Of a stretch of DNA of 64,000 nt, positions 42,722-52,502 are shown in pieces. The position numbers and the translations under genes are program-made. The stretch is from Paraniabella ginsengisoli (lineage in GTDB: Bacteria; Bacteroidota; Bacteroidia; Chitinophagales; Chitinophagaceae): the NCBI RefSeq assembly GCF_022513635.1, contig NZ_JAKWBL010000001.1:1488001-1552000 (forward strand), written 5' to 3'. The number at the start of each line of letters is the position of its first letter. Positions within the stretch are counted from its first letter, which is position 1. The notes under the pieces were generated by a model, which saw nothing but the letters and a program-made list of their open reading frames with translations, was not told where the DNA came from and did not search any database.

Positions 42722-43333
42722 ATGAGTGTTAAAAAGGATGACGAAATAATAATAGAACCAAAGGATATTTTCGTTGGTAGCAAAGAAGCAACCGTCATTT
42801 TGATGGAGTTTGGAGAATACGAAAGTGAAGATTGTGCAAAGGCAAATGAAATTGTAAAACAAATTTTGACAGATTATGATGGAAAGGTCAAATTTAATTT
42901 TCGCCATTTTCCACAAACAAGAATACACCAACGTAGTTTAAAAGCTGCTGAAGCTGCAATAGCAGCTGCACAGGAAGATAAGTTTTGGGAAATGCATAAT
43001 GAGCTGTTTCAAAATCGTAGAAATTTAGGCACTACCAGTTTAAAATTGCACTCTAAAGAAGCAGGTGTTAAGAATAAAAATTTTCTGGATGAGTTAGTAA
43101 ATGGTACCTACGGCTGGCAGGTTCAGGATGACTTGAAAGAAGGCCTTGACAGAGGTGTTAAAGAAGTACCTACTTTCTTTGTAAATAATGAACTAGTGAA
43201 GGGTAAGCCAACCTATGCTTTACTAAGCTCAGCAATAGATGCTGCGTTAAAAAATAGTAAAAAGCCTGCTACATCAAAAGCCAAAGCTGCTCCTAAAAAG
43301 GCAGCAGTAGCAAAAGCAAAAACGAAAAAATAA
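42722..43333 (+). CDS. DsbA/thioredoxin-fold protein lacking the first active-site cysteine, with Lys/Ala tail
   Basis: 203 residues of the DsbA-like family (relatives are often fused to or beside NhaA). The usual EYxCPxC motif is EYESEDCA here: serine or a neighbouring residue replaces the nucleophilic cysteine, only the second remains. FRHFPQTRIHQRSLKAAEAA and KFWEMHNELFQN fit the family, and the cis-proline loop is EVPTFFVNN. The last 25 residues are a Lys/Ala/Pro tail (SKAKAAPKKAA) resembling histone-H1-like C-termini. No signal peptide is visible, so it is probably cytoplasmic. Function uncertain; it may be a non-redox binding protein. Confidence 0.78.
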   Translation: MSVKKDDEIIIEPKDIFVGSKEATVILMEFGEYESEDCAKANEIVKQILTDYDGKVKFNFRHFPQTRIHQRSLKAAEAAIAAAQEDKFWEMHNELFQNRRNLGTTSLKLHSKEAGVKNKNFLDELVNGTYGWQVQDDLKEGLDRGVKEVPTFFVNNELVKGKPTYALLSSAIDAALKNSKKPATSKAKAAPKKAAVAKAKTKK

Positions 43334-43416
43334 ATTAATTATTTAGTCTCAATCATTTTTGGTATTGTAAATGACGTTATAATACTATATACAAGTGAAT
43401 ATAAATGTATTACTTT

Positions 43417-43449
43417 CAACGAAACCCTTTATTGTAAAGGGTTTCGTTG
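43417..43449 (+). terminator. Terminator downstream of the DsbA-like gene
   Basis: A perfect 15-base-pair stem (43417-43431 with 43435-43449) and a 3-base loop, followed by GTTTTATCC. It is 84 bases after the stop codon of the DsbA-like gene and can fold equally on both strands. Confidence 0.8.
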
Positions 43450-43748
43450 GTTTTATCCTCTTCGGATAAGCATTATGTATGGGTTGATTTCCATATGTAC
43501 CTCATTCTTTTGAACCATTCTTTTTTGTAATTTTTTAGTATAAGTATTGAATAATTTCGAAAGCTCTATTCGTGCCAAGGTTAAATTCTGTATTAATCAA
43601 AAAAATGTTTCTTATTATTTTTTTTATGTTGAATAAATGTGGATATTCGCCGTCCGTCTAAATTTTTTTGTCGTATATGCTTCGGGAAAATTATGGATGT
43701 TTTTGTTGATTTTTTAAGATTGTAGCACCCAATAAATTCACTGTTTCA
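43450..43748. other. AT-rich intergenic region upstream of dnaA
   Basis: About 300 bases with no convincing gene. One near-consensus DnaA box is present on the minus strand (43638-43646, eight of nine positions to TTATCCACA). No clear cluster of boxes or 13-mer repeats is seen, so an origin here is possible but not demonstrated. The dnaA promoter must lie in this stretch. Confidence 0.45.
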
Positions 43749-45181
43749 ATGGAGAAAAACGCCGATAAAGTTTGGTCAAATTGTTTGAAAATCATAAAGG
43801 ATATTGTAGAGTGGCAACATTACAAAACATGGTTCGAACCAATTAAGGCAATTTCTTTAAAAAGTAATGTGCTTGTAATACAAGTACCCAGTCAATTCTT
43901 TTTTGAGTATCTTGAAGAGCATTATGTAAATTTACTGGCAAAAACGCTAAAGCGTGAGTTAGGCAAAGACGCCCGGTTGGAATATAGAATAATGGTTGAT
44001 AGTGGAAATAGTAAAAACAAACCACTAACAATGGATGTTCCGGGTACTGGATACAAAACCTATTCTAATAACGAAATGGATTTTCCGCTCGTGATCAATA
44101 ATTCTGTAAAAAACCCTTTTGTCATACCCGGCATTAAAAAATGCAGATTGATCCGCAGCTGAATGTAAATTATACATTTGATGCATATATTGAAGGAGAT
44201 TGTAACAGAGTGGCAAGAAGAGCTGGGAAAACAGTAGCTGATAAACCTGGTGCTAACTCTTTTAATCCATTAGTAGTTTATGGCGGTGTTGGTTTGGGGA
44301 AAACCCATTTGGTACAAGCCATAGGAAATGAGGTTAAGCGGCTTAATCCTAACAAGATCGTTTTATATGTAAGTTCAGAAAAGTTCATCAATCAGTTTAT
44401 GGATCATAGCCGCAACGGCGCCATAAATGATTTTATACATTTTTACCAATTAATAGATGTACTGATTGTTGACGATGTTCAGTTCTTTAGTAAAGCAGAA
44501 AAATCGCAGGATGCATTTTTTGCCATTTTTAATCACTTGCATCAGTCAGGAAAACAACTTGTCTTAACTTCAGATAAATCTCCAAAAGACCTGGACGGAG
44601 TTCAGGAAAGACTTTTAAGCCGTTTCAGATGGGGACTTAGTGCAGATCTGCAAATTCCTGATTACGAAACCCGCATAGAAATCCTGGAAAGAAAGATGAA
44701 GGCCGATGGGTTAGATATGCCCAAGGAAGTGGTAAAATATATTGCTTATAATATCAATAGTAATGTAAGAGAACTTGAAGGCGCTTTGATTTCTTTACTG
44801 GCGCAATCTTCTCTTAACAGAAGAGACATTGATCTTGAGTTGGCTAAAAAGGTGCTACGCAATTTCATTAAATCTTCGAGTAAAGAGATCACAATCGATA
44901 CCATCCAAAAAATGGTATGTGATTATTTTGATGTTGCTTACGATAAACTTCTTCAAAAAACGAGGAAAAGGGAAATTGTACAGGCCCGTCAAATTACAAT
45001 GTATCTGGCAAAAGCATTTACAAAAAATAGTTTAAAAACCATTGGCGAGCACTTTGGTGGTCGCGATCATACTACTGTAATACATTCATGTCAGACAGTA
45101 AAAGATCTTATGGATACGGATTCCTTGTTCAGAGAAAATGTATTAGAACTACATCAAAAAGTGCAGTTGGCTGCCATGTAA
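43749..45181 (+). CDS. dnaA: Chromosomal replication initiator DnaA
   Basis: An A run at 44136-44141 is one base short; with it the two frames join into 477 residues. Domain I is WSNCLKIIKDIVEWQHYKTWF, the junction FVIPGIKK-MQIDPQLN is where the break falls, domain III has GGVGLGKTHLVQAIG (Walker A) and VLIVDDVQFF (Walker B), and domain IV carries the DNA-binding signature GGRDHTTVIHSCQTV. It binds oriC boxes and opens the origin. As the gene is essential, the frame break cannot be real in a living single-copy chromosome. tRNA-Ser follows 93 bases downstream. Confidence 0.94.
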
Positions 45182-45256
45182 AATGCGGTACGATTTCTTA
45201 TAAGAAATTGGAGAAAAAAACTATTAAAGAATAGCATCAACTTCAAACTTTTCTTA

Positions 45257-45264
45257 TATATTTG
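45257..45264 (+). promoter_or_regulatory. Minus-7 element of the tRNA-Ser promoter
   Basis: TATATTTG matches the Bacteroidota primary sigma consensus TAnnTTTG exactly and ends 10 bases before the mature tRNA. The matching minus-33 TTTG is not obvious. Confidence 0.5.
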
Positions 45265-45274
45265 CATCCCTTTT

Positions 45275-45363
45275 GGTGAGGTGGATGAGTGGCTGAAATC
45301 AGTAGTTTGCTAAACTGCCGTACGGGTTAAACTGTACCGCGGGTTCGAATCCCGCCCTCACCG
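45275..45363 (+). tRNA. tRNA-Ser (anticodon GCT)
   Basis: An 89-base class II tRNA. The acceptor stem GGTGAGG (45275-45281) pairs with CCTCACC (45356-45362), the anticodon loop TTGCTAA has GCT at 45309-45311, a long variable arm is present, and the T arm is GCGGG-TTCGAAT-CCCGC. CCA is not encoded. It decodes AGC/AGU. It is also the likely integration target of the element that begins downstream. Confidence 0.95.
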
Positions 45364-45390
45364 CTAAAAGTTAAATCAATTAGCTCTAAG

Positions 45391-45422
45391 AGCCCGCAAA
45401 TTCAGCGTTTACGGGCTTTTTT
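45391..45422 (+). terminator. Terminator downstream of tRNA-Ser
   Basis: AGCCCG (45391-45396) pairs with CGGGCT (45412-45417), with additional AAA/TTT pairing inside the loop, and the stem runs straight into a tract of T residues. It ends the tRNA transcript. Confidence 0.75.
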
Positions 45423-45466
45423 GATTTTTAGACCCTGTCAAAAAACCTCAAATAGCCCCAATTAAT

Positions 45467-45513
45467 GTTGAATAAATCATTGAATACATAAAAATGCCAA
45501 AAAGTATTCAATG
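45467..45513. repeat. Direct and inverted repeats near the element's left end
   Basis: CATTGAATAC (45478-45487) and its perfect complement GTATTCAATG (45504-45513) are separated by 16 bases. TTGAATA also occurs just before (about 45468-45474) as a direct repeat. The location between tRNA and integrase fits recombinase or excisionase arm-type binding sites; this is inference. Confidence 0.45.
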
Positions 45514-45614
45514 GTTTCGAGCAAACCCAGTCCCAGAAAGGGGTTCAGCGTTTCGACATCTTGACTTGTAAATAGCATTTCCGGACATTTATCACCGAAA
45601 AAAATGAACGATTT

Positions 45615-46837
45615 ATGTTGGAAAAAAGCATGGGGTTATTTTTCTTTCTTAGAAAGCCCGTTAGGCATCAAAAAGGTAACCCTAAAATGGTCTATTTAAA
45701 AATTACTGTAGATGGTTTAGCTAATGAACTTTCTTGCGGCCGGAAATGGGATCCTCTAAGATGGAACATTAAAACAGGACGTGCTACAGGAACAAAAGAA
45801 GACGCCGTGGAGTTGAATACATACCTGAACACACTCCAAAATATGGCCTATACGGCGAAGCGGCAGTTACTTGAAAGAGGCAGGATCATTACCGCCAAAG
45901 CGATACTTGACGTAATGAAAGGCACGGAGGAACACATCCGTAAATTATTAATGCTTTTCCAAAAGCACAATGACGACATGAAAGAACTCATCGGAAAAGA
46001 GGTGGCCAGAGGCACCTGGGTGAATTTTCGGACTTCCCTGAATCACACGAAAGAATTCATAAAATATCGGTATAAGACTGACGATCTGAATATTCTTTCC
46101 CTGGATATGGATTTTGCAAAAGATTTTTATAACTGGCTTCGGGTCAAAAAGAAATGTTGTCGTAACAGTTCTCTGAAGAATATCGCAAATATGAAAAAAA
46201 TAGTCAACGATTGTTTGGATCGGGGATGGTTAAAAGTGGATCCCTTTGCCAAATTCGATATGAGCCGCGATGAAGTAATTCCGACATTTTTAACAATGGC
46301 TGAGATAGATATGATCCTTAAAAAACCAATACCCAACGAACGGTTAAACAGAGTCCGGGATGTTTTTATTTTTTGCTGTTTCACAGGTTTGGCTTTCATT
46401 GACGTTAGTTTATTAAGGCGTTCAGAAATAGTTTCCGGATTTGATGGTAAGTACTGGATTACCAAGAGGCGGCAAAAGGCTGGGGTACTATCCCAGATTC
46501 CTTTACTGCCGATCTGTGTCGAGCTTTTGAAAAAATACGAGAATGATGAAATTTGCATTAAGAAGGATATGCTACTACCGGTAATATCAATACAAAATAT
46601 AATTCCTACTTAAAGGAGATCGCCACAATATGCAAAATTGACAAAGAATTGACCACACATGTAGCCCGTCATACATTTGGAACAGCCGTTACTTTATCAA
46701 ATGGGGTTCCCATAATGAGCGTAAAGAACATGCTGGGTCATAAAAAACTGGACCAAACCCTGCATTATTCAAGAGTTTTACCGGAACAACTAAGTAAGGA
46801 TATGGATAATCTCAGCGCACGATTGCAAGAAATCTGA
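45615..46837 (+). CDS. Tyrosine recombinase (integrase) of the conjugative element
   Basis: One missing base near 46569 splits it; the corrected protein has 407 residues. It starts with an Arm DNA-binding domain (FLRKPVRHQKGNPKMVYLKI), then the SAM-like core-binding domain (about 110-210) and the catalytic domain. The C-terminal catalytic residues are clear: HVARHTF (His-x-x-Arg), GHKKLDQTLHYSRV (His and the Tyr nucleophile). In the first box, where most integrases have Arg, FTGLAFIDV has none, a condition also known from IntDOT of CTnDOT. It should integrate and excise the element at tRNA-Ser. Confidence 0.88.
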
Positions 46838-46851
46838 GCAGTACTGGAGAA

Positions 46852-46896
46852 GTTAGCAAAAGGGTGCAATCACCAAGAGCTGCACCTTTTACTAAC
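46852..46896. terminator. Bidirectional terminator between integrase and the small regulator gene
   Basis: GTTAGCAAAAGGGTGCA (46852-46868) pairs with TGCACCTTTTACTAAC (46881-46896) with one bulge. It lies between two convergent genes, 15 bases after the integrase stop and 13 before the stop of the leftward gene, so it can end both. Confidence 0.75.
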
Positions 46897-46908
46897 TCTC
46901 TTGTTTCT

Positions 46909-47210
46909 TTAGTTATGCTGCGTATCTGATTCACATTCTTTAAAGTATACCAAAGTTTTCATTCCGGGATGGTAGGATGGTATATAAATGATATAGTCCA
47001 TATCCTGTAGCTGTTGCATATACTTGTGATAAGTATCAAATGCTTTTATTCTTGCAAGATACATAATAGCCCCTCTGGAGATCTGGACTGTATTTCCTTT
47101 GCCATGGATTGACCATAGATCACAAAGTGCGAGATAAATGACTAAATGATAACACCGACTTCTCGGATCACGCATGAGAACCTCAAAACCTTCCAGGGGC
47201 CGCTAAGCAT
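46909..47210 (-). CDS. Small winged-helix-like protein A
   Basis: A G4 run at 47196-47199 (C on the coding strand) appears one base short. With it the frame opens back to an ATG at 47210 that overlaps the stop of the helix-turn-helix gene, giving 100 residues; without it, the ATG at 47175 gives 88. The central part reads QISRGAIMYLARIKAFDTYHKYMQQL, followed by a hairpin-like YIIYIPSYHPGMKTLVYF, which looks like helix-turn-helix plus wing. It is clearly related to the gene at 47546-47833. Possibly a regulator of excision or transfer; the family has no name I can give. Confidence 0.6.
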
Positions 47211-47498
47211 TTTTGGAAATAGGAGCATTCAACACTTTTTTCTGCAATAAGGAATGTATCCGGGCTAATTCATAATAATGAACTCCGCCAATTTTGGAGG
47301 ATGATAGTATACCCTTAACCCTAAGCCGTTGAAGTTTGCTATCTGATATTTCTAACATATTTCTGACTTCGGCTGCTTTCAACCATTTTTTTCATTTCTG
47401 TGAAAGTTTTTACACACCATTAATGCATCAGTTATTTCTTTAACTAGTTCGTTCTTAAACTCCTCTAATTCAATTTTATTTAACACGATTATTTCCAT
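47203..47498 (-). CDS. Helix-turn-helix (MerR/excisionase-like) protein
   Basis: Not visible as a single open frame: a T7 run at 47386-47392 is one base short. With it, 98 residues run from the ATG at 47498. The N-terminal half is a helical segment (LNKIELEEFKNELVKEI), the second half is a typical HTH_17-like domain, WLKAAEVRNMLEISDSKLQRL, then KGILSSSKIGGVHYYE. Proteins like this are frequent in Bacteroidota mobile elements beside the integrase and act as excision factors or regulators. Its stop overlaps the ATG of the next gene. Confidence 0.72.
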
Positions 47499-47545
47499 AA
47501 CTCAAAGTTTGCTATTCACAAATCCTTTATCGGGCGATCATAAAT

Positions 47546-47833
47546 TTATCCACCCATCTCCACTAAATACACCAAACTCCCCAACACGGGGCTGTGTGAC
47601 CGGATATATTTAATATACCCGTAGTCTTCCAGCTCCCGCATACATTTATGATAAGTTGTTCTCCCCACTTTTGCAACTTCCCGTATCCGGGTCTGCGTTA
47701 CCTGAATCGGGTTCTGTGCATTATTCATGCACCATTGCTGAAACAGGGCAGTGTATATCACTACGTGGTGGGGCCCAATTCTATGATCACCACTCGCACG
47801 AATCAAAAATCCTATCAACTGCTTCAAATACAT
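47546..47833 (-). CDS. Small winged-helix-like protein B
   Basis: 95 residues, intact. HHVVIYTALFQQW matches the region HLVIYLALCDLW of protein A, VTQTRIREVAKVGRTTYHKCMREL is the recognition-helix part, and YIKYIRSHSPVLGSLVYLVEM the wing. The two proteins flank the helix-turn-helix gene. It presumably binds DNA within the element, for example the origin of transfer or att sites. No better annotation can be made from sequence. Confidence 0.62.
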   Translation of the reverse strand: MYLKQLIGFLIRASGDHRIGPHHVVIYTALFQQWCMNNAQNPIQVTQTRIREVAKVGRTTYHKCMRELEDYGYIKYIRSHSPVLGSLVYLVEMGG

Positions 47834-47870
47834 ACTTCACATTTTTTTCTGAACCATCCTATTAATCATA

Positions 47871-48295
47871 TTATCTTTCCAGATCCAATCCCTTCGATCT
47901 TTTTGTCTCAATTTCATTTACGGCAATCTTGCCTTCCAATATCTTTTTTACATCATCTTCAAGTAAACTTATAGATCGAAAAATATAGAGTCCTTTATCA
48001 GTAGGTGCCATCAGGATATACTTGCAGGCTTCAAAGGCGGTCTTATGAAAAGTAATATCCTTGTCAGCGAGTGTATCTCCTTTAATCTGAATAGCGGCGA
48101 ACCTGTGATCACGCGCTCGTTCAAAAGCTAATCTGTCTTTAAACGTTTCTATCTCGGCCTTATCAATGCCGTTGAATATTTCAGCTCCCATTTCACCAGG
48201 TTTTAATGCATTTTAAATAGTTGTGACATATAATCGCTGGCAGCCGCGCCTGACGCCACACTTAAGTCCGCGATTGCTCCACCCATATCACACAT
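47871..48295 (-). CDS. Hypothetical protein of the conjugative element
   Basis: The intact part (47871-48191) encodes 106 residues starting MGAEIFNG. One missing base near 48201-48214 would extend the frame upstream to an ATG at 48295, giving 141 residues with an N-terminus rich in small residues (GGAIADLSVASGAASDY). The C-terminal half contains ACKYILMAPTDKGLYIFRSISLLEDDV. It lies 20 bases after the lipoprotein gene and is probably cotranscribed with it. I do not recognise the family. Confidence 0.55.
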
Positions 48296-48315
48296 CGTAA
48301 CAACGAACCATTTAC

Positions 48316-49002
48316 CTATTTTTTAAACATCTTAGTAGCATATACGGCGTTGCCTCTGGAGATAATCTGTGTATGATCAACTCCATTTGTATGATGTACT
48401 CCTTCGAGTTGAGCGGCATGGAAAAATTCATTTGCTCCAGGACGCTGCATCCATCGGTATGCTGAATGTCTGGCGATAGAAGCTACTTTCAAAATGACTT
48501 CTTTATCACCTACTGACAGATCGCTTTGCAACACATCTTTTTCAAAGCGACTGACGGTTTGCTTCAGGACAGGATAGTTAGAGGTGTCAACAGGTGGCTT
48601 ATGCATGATTCCGATTAACCTGAGCAAATTGGATTTCACAGAATCACTCCATCGGCAGTGATCGATAAACTCATGCATATTGATAGCGGCGTCATTTACA
48701 ATCTGCGGAATCTCGTTAAAGTGATCAGCGGAAAGCACCGGCCAGTTTTTCATTCGGTAGAATTGACGAATAAATCCGTAGGAGTTATCAAAACCATACA
48801 GGCTCCTGGAAGATGGTTGTTTCTCTAAAGAATCTAAAATCAGGTTATGCCAGACACCAAAACTATCATAAGGATTAAGAACATTACCGGGTAAGATATC
48901 TGCAACAATCGCAATAGGTTTACTATTGTTGTTCTTGGTACAATTTGAAAAGCTAATTGAAAAAAGTCCCAACAGCACGATCCAATACACACGATTTTTC
49001 AT
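48316..49002 (-). CDS. Lipoprotein of unknown function in the tra operon
   Basis: 228 residues with a lipoprotein signal (IVLLGLFSISFSNC). The mature part is helical and polar with no recognised domain; notable are DSFGVWHNLILDSL, HEFIDHCRWSDSV and a conserved-looking end HHTNGVDHTQIISRGNAVYATK. It occupies the position after TraN where TraO stands in CTnDOT. A role at the outer membrane in mating or entry exclusion is conceivable but unproven. Confidence 0.6.
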   Translation of the reverse strand: MKNRVYWIVLLGLFSISFSNCTKNNNSKPIAIVADILPGNVLNPYDSFGVWHNLILDSLEKQPSSRSLYGFDNSYGFIRQFYRMKNWPVLSADHFNEIPQIVNDAAINMHEFIDHCRWSDSVKSNLLRLIGIMHKPPVDTSNYPVLKQTVSRFEKDVLQSDLSVGDKEVILKVASIARHSAYRWMQRPGANEFFHAAQLEGVHHTNGVDHTQIISRGNAVYATKMFKK

Positions 49003-49090
49003 TGTTTAATTTTGATAGATAAATAAATTGCAGCCGTACCCTCCATGTCGCAATGCGACGCGGAGTTACTTATTGATATGAAGAAGAAAA

Positions 49091-49917
49091 TCAGAACACC
49101 AGCCAGGCCTTTGTAAGCTTCTTGTTGGTAATAGGAAGCTGCAAATGTCTGCCTCCGTTCGCTTCTTGTATTTCTATTAGAAATTTCTTTTTGTCCGGTA
49201 TCGTGAAGCCAGGTACAGCAATGACCAGTTTTTGCGCTGACCTGCTATAGATGCATTTTTGATTGCCCAAGATATAGGCGGGTTTTATTTCGATTTCCTG
49301 GGAAGCGGTTCGTTTAGCGGTTTTAGCATCTTTAATATATAATCGAAGTTGCCGGATAGGATAATCTATCCAAGAGTTATTTTTCAATTCCAGTTGAAAG
49401 TAGATGATCCCGCCTGCTGCATAAACGCCTTTGAGTGATAACCCTATTTTGTAGGATTTAACTTTACAGGATCTGATAAAGGGTTGTTTATTAAATACCC
49501 TTGAAGCGTTGCTGCTTATTTTATCGGTTGTCGCCTCGGAATTAAAAATGCCCCATTTATTATCAGGCGCACCTTCCATTTTTACGTTAAGGATTGCGGG
49601 GTCGTATTCGTAATGTAATAGATAAGAGTAAAATCTTCCGTCAGCTGTAATAACGGTTAAATTGGTCTCGTTAAGGTCAGGGATAGCGGCTTTAATCTGC
49701 AAAACATTTTCAACACCAGAGGCCTTTTGTACTAAGACATCCGCCGCCCCCCTGTCTACACTTTTGATGGCATAAGGAAAGATAATATTTGTGGTTTTAG
49801 TATCGCTGATACCTAACAGGTAGGGTTTCAGCGCGGCACTTCTTTTTCCTGTGCCCAGGCGGATACATGCGCAATAAAAATGAACACCACGATCCATACT
49901 ACACTTTGTCTTTTCAT
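49091..49917 (-). CDS. traN: Conjugative transposon protein TraN
   Basis: A T5 run at 49843-49847 is one base short. With it the frame opens to ATG 49917, adding a signal peptide (VVWIVVFIFIAHVSAWAQ), for 275 residues. TTNIIFPYAIKSVDRGAADVLVQKA is the TraN/VirB9-like N-terminal signature and DGRFYSYLLHYEYDP follows. TraN is thought to form part of the outer-membrane core of the Bacteroidota type IV secretion apparatus. It follows traM by 79 bases. Confidence 0.82.
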
Positions 49918-49996
49918 TTTCTAATTTTTAAGATTTACAAAAACTTGTTTACACACCAACAATCGTCATTCACATTCACTATTGACATTTCACCAT

Positions 49997-51273
49997 TCAC
50001 TCTTTATGTTTCTCATCCCAGAGAAGCACGCGGTAACCAGCTTTAACGGTCACGCGTACCAGCTTTACTTTCTTGCTTAAAAACTTTTAGCAGCTTCCAC
50101 TCCAAGGCTCGCTGCTTGCATACCAACAGAGGGGCTAACAGTACTGAAGCCTAACCCTTGTAATCCCCGGTCAGTACCTTGTTGCATTACTTCGCGGGAT
50201 ATAGCTCCCGGCACGCGTATTCCTTCGAGACCATCCAAATCGTACACTGTTAACTGAACGGGCAGAAGACGCGATTTATATCGGAAGCCATTAATGGTGA
50301 TTTTCAACCGTTCGCCATTTAAGTTGGCCACACCATACACAAAAGTTGCTTTGGGTATTAAAACGCCATTAATAAAAATGTCATCGGTCAGTCGTAGCTT
50401 CACGGTTGCGCCGTTTACAAGAGTTTGCGTTTGATGTACCACAGCATTTATAGCAGTGATGCCACTTGTTGAACTATCAGCATTATCAATCGAAAAAAAG
50501 CCATTGTTATCCTTTTCATCATTGGAGATGGTAGATAGACCTAATGTTGATGCTTCCAGTTTGTCATTACCTGCCATGACAGCAAATACCTGTCCTTTGT
50601 TTTTTTCTGAAGCCTGGCGTAACTGCTGTTTCACTTTATCTGGATTTTGTATAGCAATAATTTTATCGAGCATCTGATCCAGTTGCGTGAGCTCAGGATC
50701 TTGTCCACTGGATTGCATTTGCTGCATTGCGGATTCGAGCTGACTGATTTCAGGAGTGTAGGAGGGAGTGGGAGTGGGGTCCGTTGTAGTCTGAGGCTCT
50801 GGTTCTTTTGAAAGTTCCTGCCGCAACTTTGATAGTCGCTTATACACTTTTATTTCATTAGGATCTCTTTTTGCATCATCAGTATAAGTTTCAACATCAG
50901 GTTTGCCAAATATTTTTTCAGCAAGAGCTGCTTCCGATACGTTTTCCATGCTTATAAACTCCTGCTCGTTACTGTCTGTATTTTTAATGAAGGGATCATT
51001 CCTTAACTGTTGCTCACGTTTCTGAGCCTCTTTCTCAGCCAACTCATAATACTTAAGTTTATTCCAGTTGCTGTCCGATGGAGGAGTTGCTGATGGCAGG
51101 TTTAGATTCATGCCATGCTTGGTTAAAGATGCCTGATTGCCGCCGTAAGCGCCACCAACAAAAGCAAACGCCCATAATAGCAGGATGATAAATGGTAAAA
51201 CCAATATAGGAGCCACCAATAAAAATTTTCTTAAAGTCAATTTTTTTACAGGTATCATTGCTTCACTTTTCAT
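49997..51273 (-). CDS. traM: Conjugative transposon protein TraM
   Basis: 425 residues if one base is restored in the A5 run 50079-50083. That correction adds the C-terminal segment LSKKVKLVRVTVKAGYRVLLWDE, which TraM proteins carry. The N-terminus has one membrane helix (FLLVAPILVLPFIILLLWAF), the middle is long and acidic with Pro/Thr-rich linkers (TTTDPTPTPS), and the C-terminal domain (VVHQTQTLVNGATVKLRLTDD) resembles VirB10. It probably spans the periplasm and links inner and outer membrane complexes. Confidence 0.85.
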
Positions 51274-51338
51274 TCGTATTTTTTATAGTTTTTTAATAAT
51301 AATCCGATAGCTATACCGGAGATACGCTTTTATATTTT

Positions 51339-51875
<537 letters not shown>

Positions 51876-51884
51876 TCACTCAAG

Positions 51885-52502
51885 TCAACGCTCACTTACC
51901 TTTATATCCTTATTGTCCACGATCTCCCAGCGTTCTATTAAAAATCCATGTGTATTGTTATCGCTTTGCACAAGTCCTGTCCGAATTGTTCCAGCTGTTA
52001 TAATTTCCCTGATTAGAGTGGAGGTCGGCCTGGTGATATACTGTTTGCCGGTACACCTGAATCTGTAAGGTTTTTTATCGGTGTCTACTTCGATATGTTC
52101 AATTTCAATCGTCTGAGAAATATTACCTGATATCAGATTGTTATAAAACCCCGCTTCTTTCATGTTCTGATAAATCCTTTGTGCCGAACCATCTGCCAGG
52201 TAGAGCGCTTTTGTAATTTGTTGACGGATGGCCTTTTCGTCTGGTGAAAGGGTAAAGAAAAGCGTGTGAAAAGTCCGGATATGATCGCGAAGCTCCACAG
52301 GTATATTTCTTTTCTGGGCAATCGCTTCAACCAGCTTGCCATTGACCAGTACATATACTTTACCGTTATTAACTGCCAGTACTTTTGTAGTGCGATAGAT
52401 TACAAACACACTTATTATAATAGCCCCCATTACGATCAGCATGGTGAACAGCCGTACCTGTCTGAATGCGGTATCAATATTTTTCATTTTCTCAAACATC
52501 AT
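51885..52502 (-). CDS. traK: Conjugative transposon protein TraK
   Basis: 205 residues. The N-terminus NIDTAFRQVRLFTMLIVMGAIIISVFV gives one membrane helix, VNGKLVEAIAQKRNIPVELRDHIRTFH and FFTLSPDEKAI are characteristic TraK segments, and the C-terminal domain is beta-rich (PYRFRCTGKQYITRPTSTLIR). TraK is a VirB8-like inner-membrane assembly factor. It overlaps the end of traJ by 4 bases. Confidence 0.85.
   Translation of the reverse strand: MMFEKMKNIDTAFRQVRLFTMLIVMGAIIISVFVIYRTTKVLAVNNGKVYVLVNGKLVEAIAQKRNIPVELRDHIRTFHTLFFTLSPDEKAIRQQITKALYLADGSAQRIYQNMKEAGFYNNLISGNISQTIEIEHIEVDTDKKPYRFRCTGKQYITRPTSTLIREIITAGTIRTGLVQSDNNTHGFLIERWEIVDNKDIKVSER

Noticed and set aside
44130..44165. Programmed ribosomal frameshift in dnaA
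   Set aside because: Dozens of unrelated genes show the same one-base loss at runs, so a shared technical cause is simpler than many programmed shifts.
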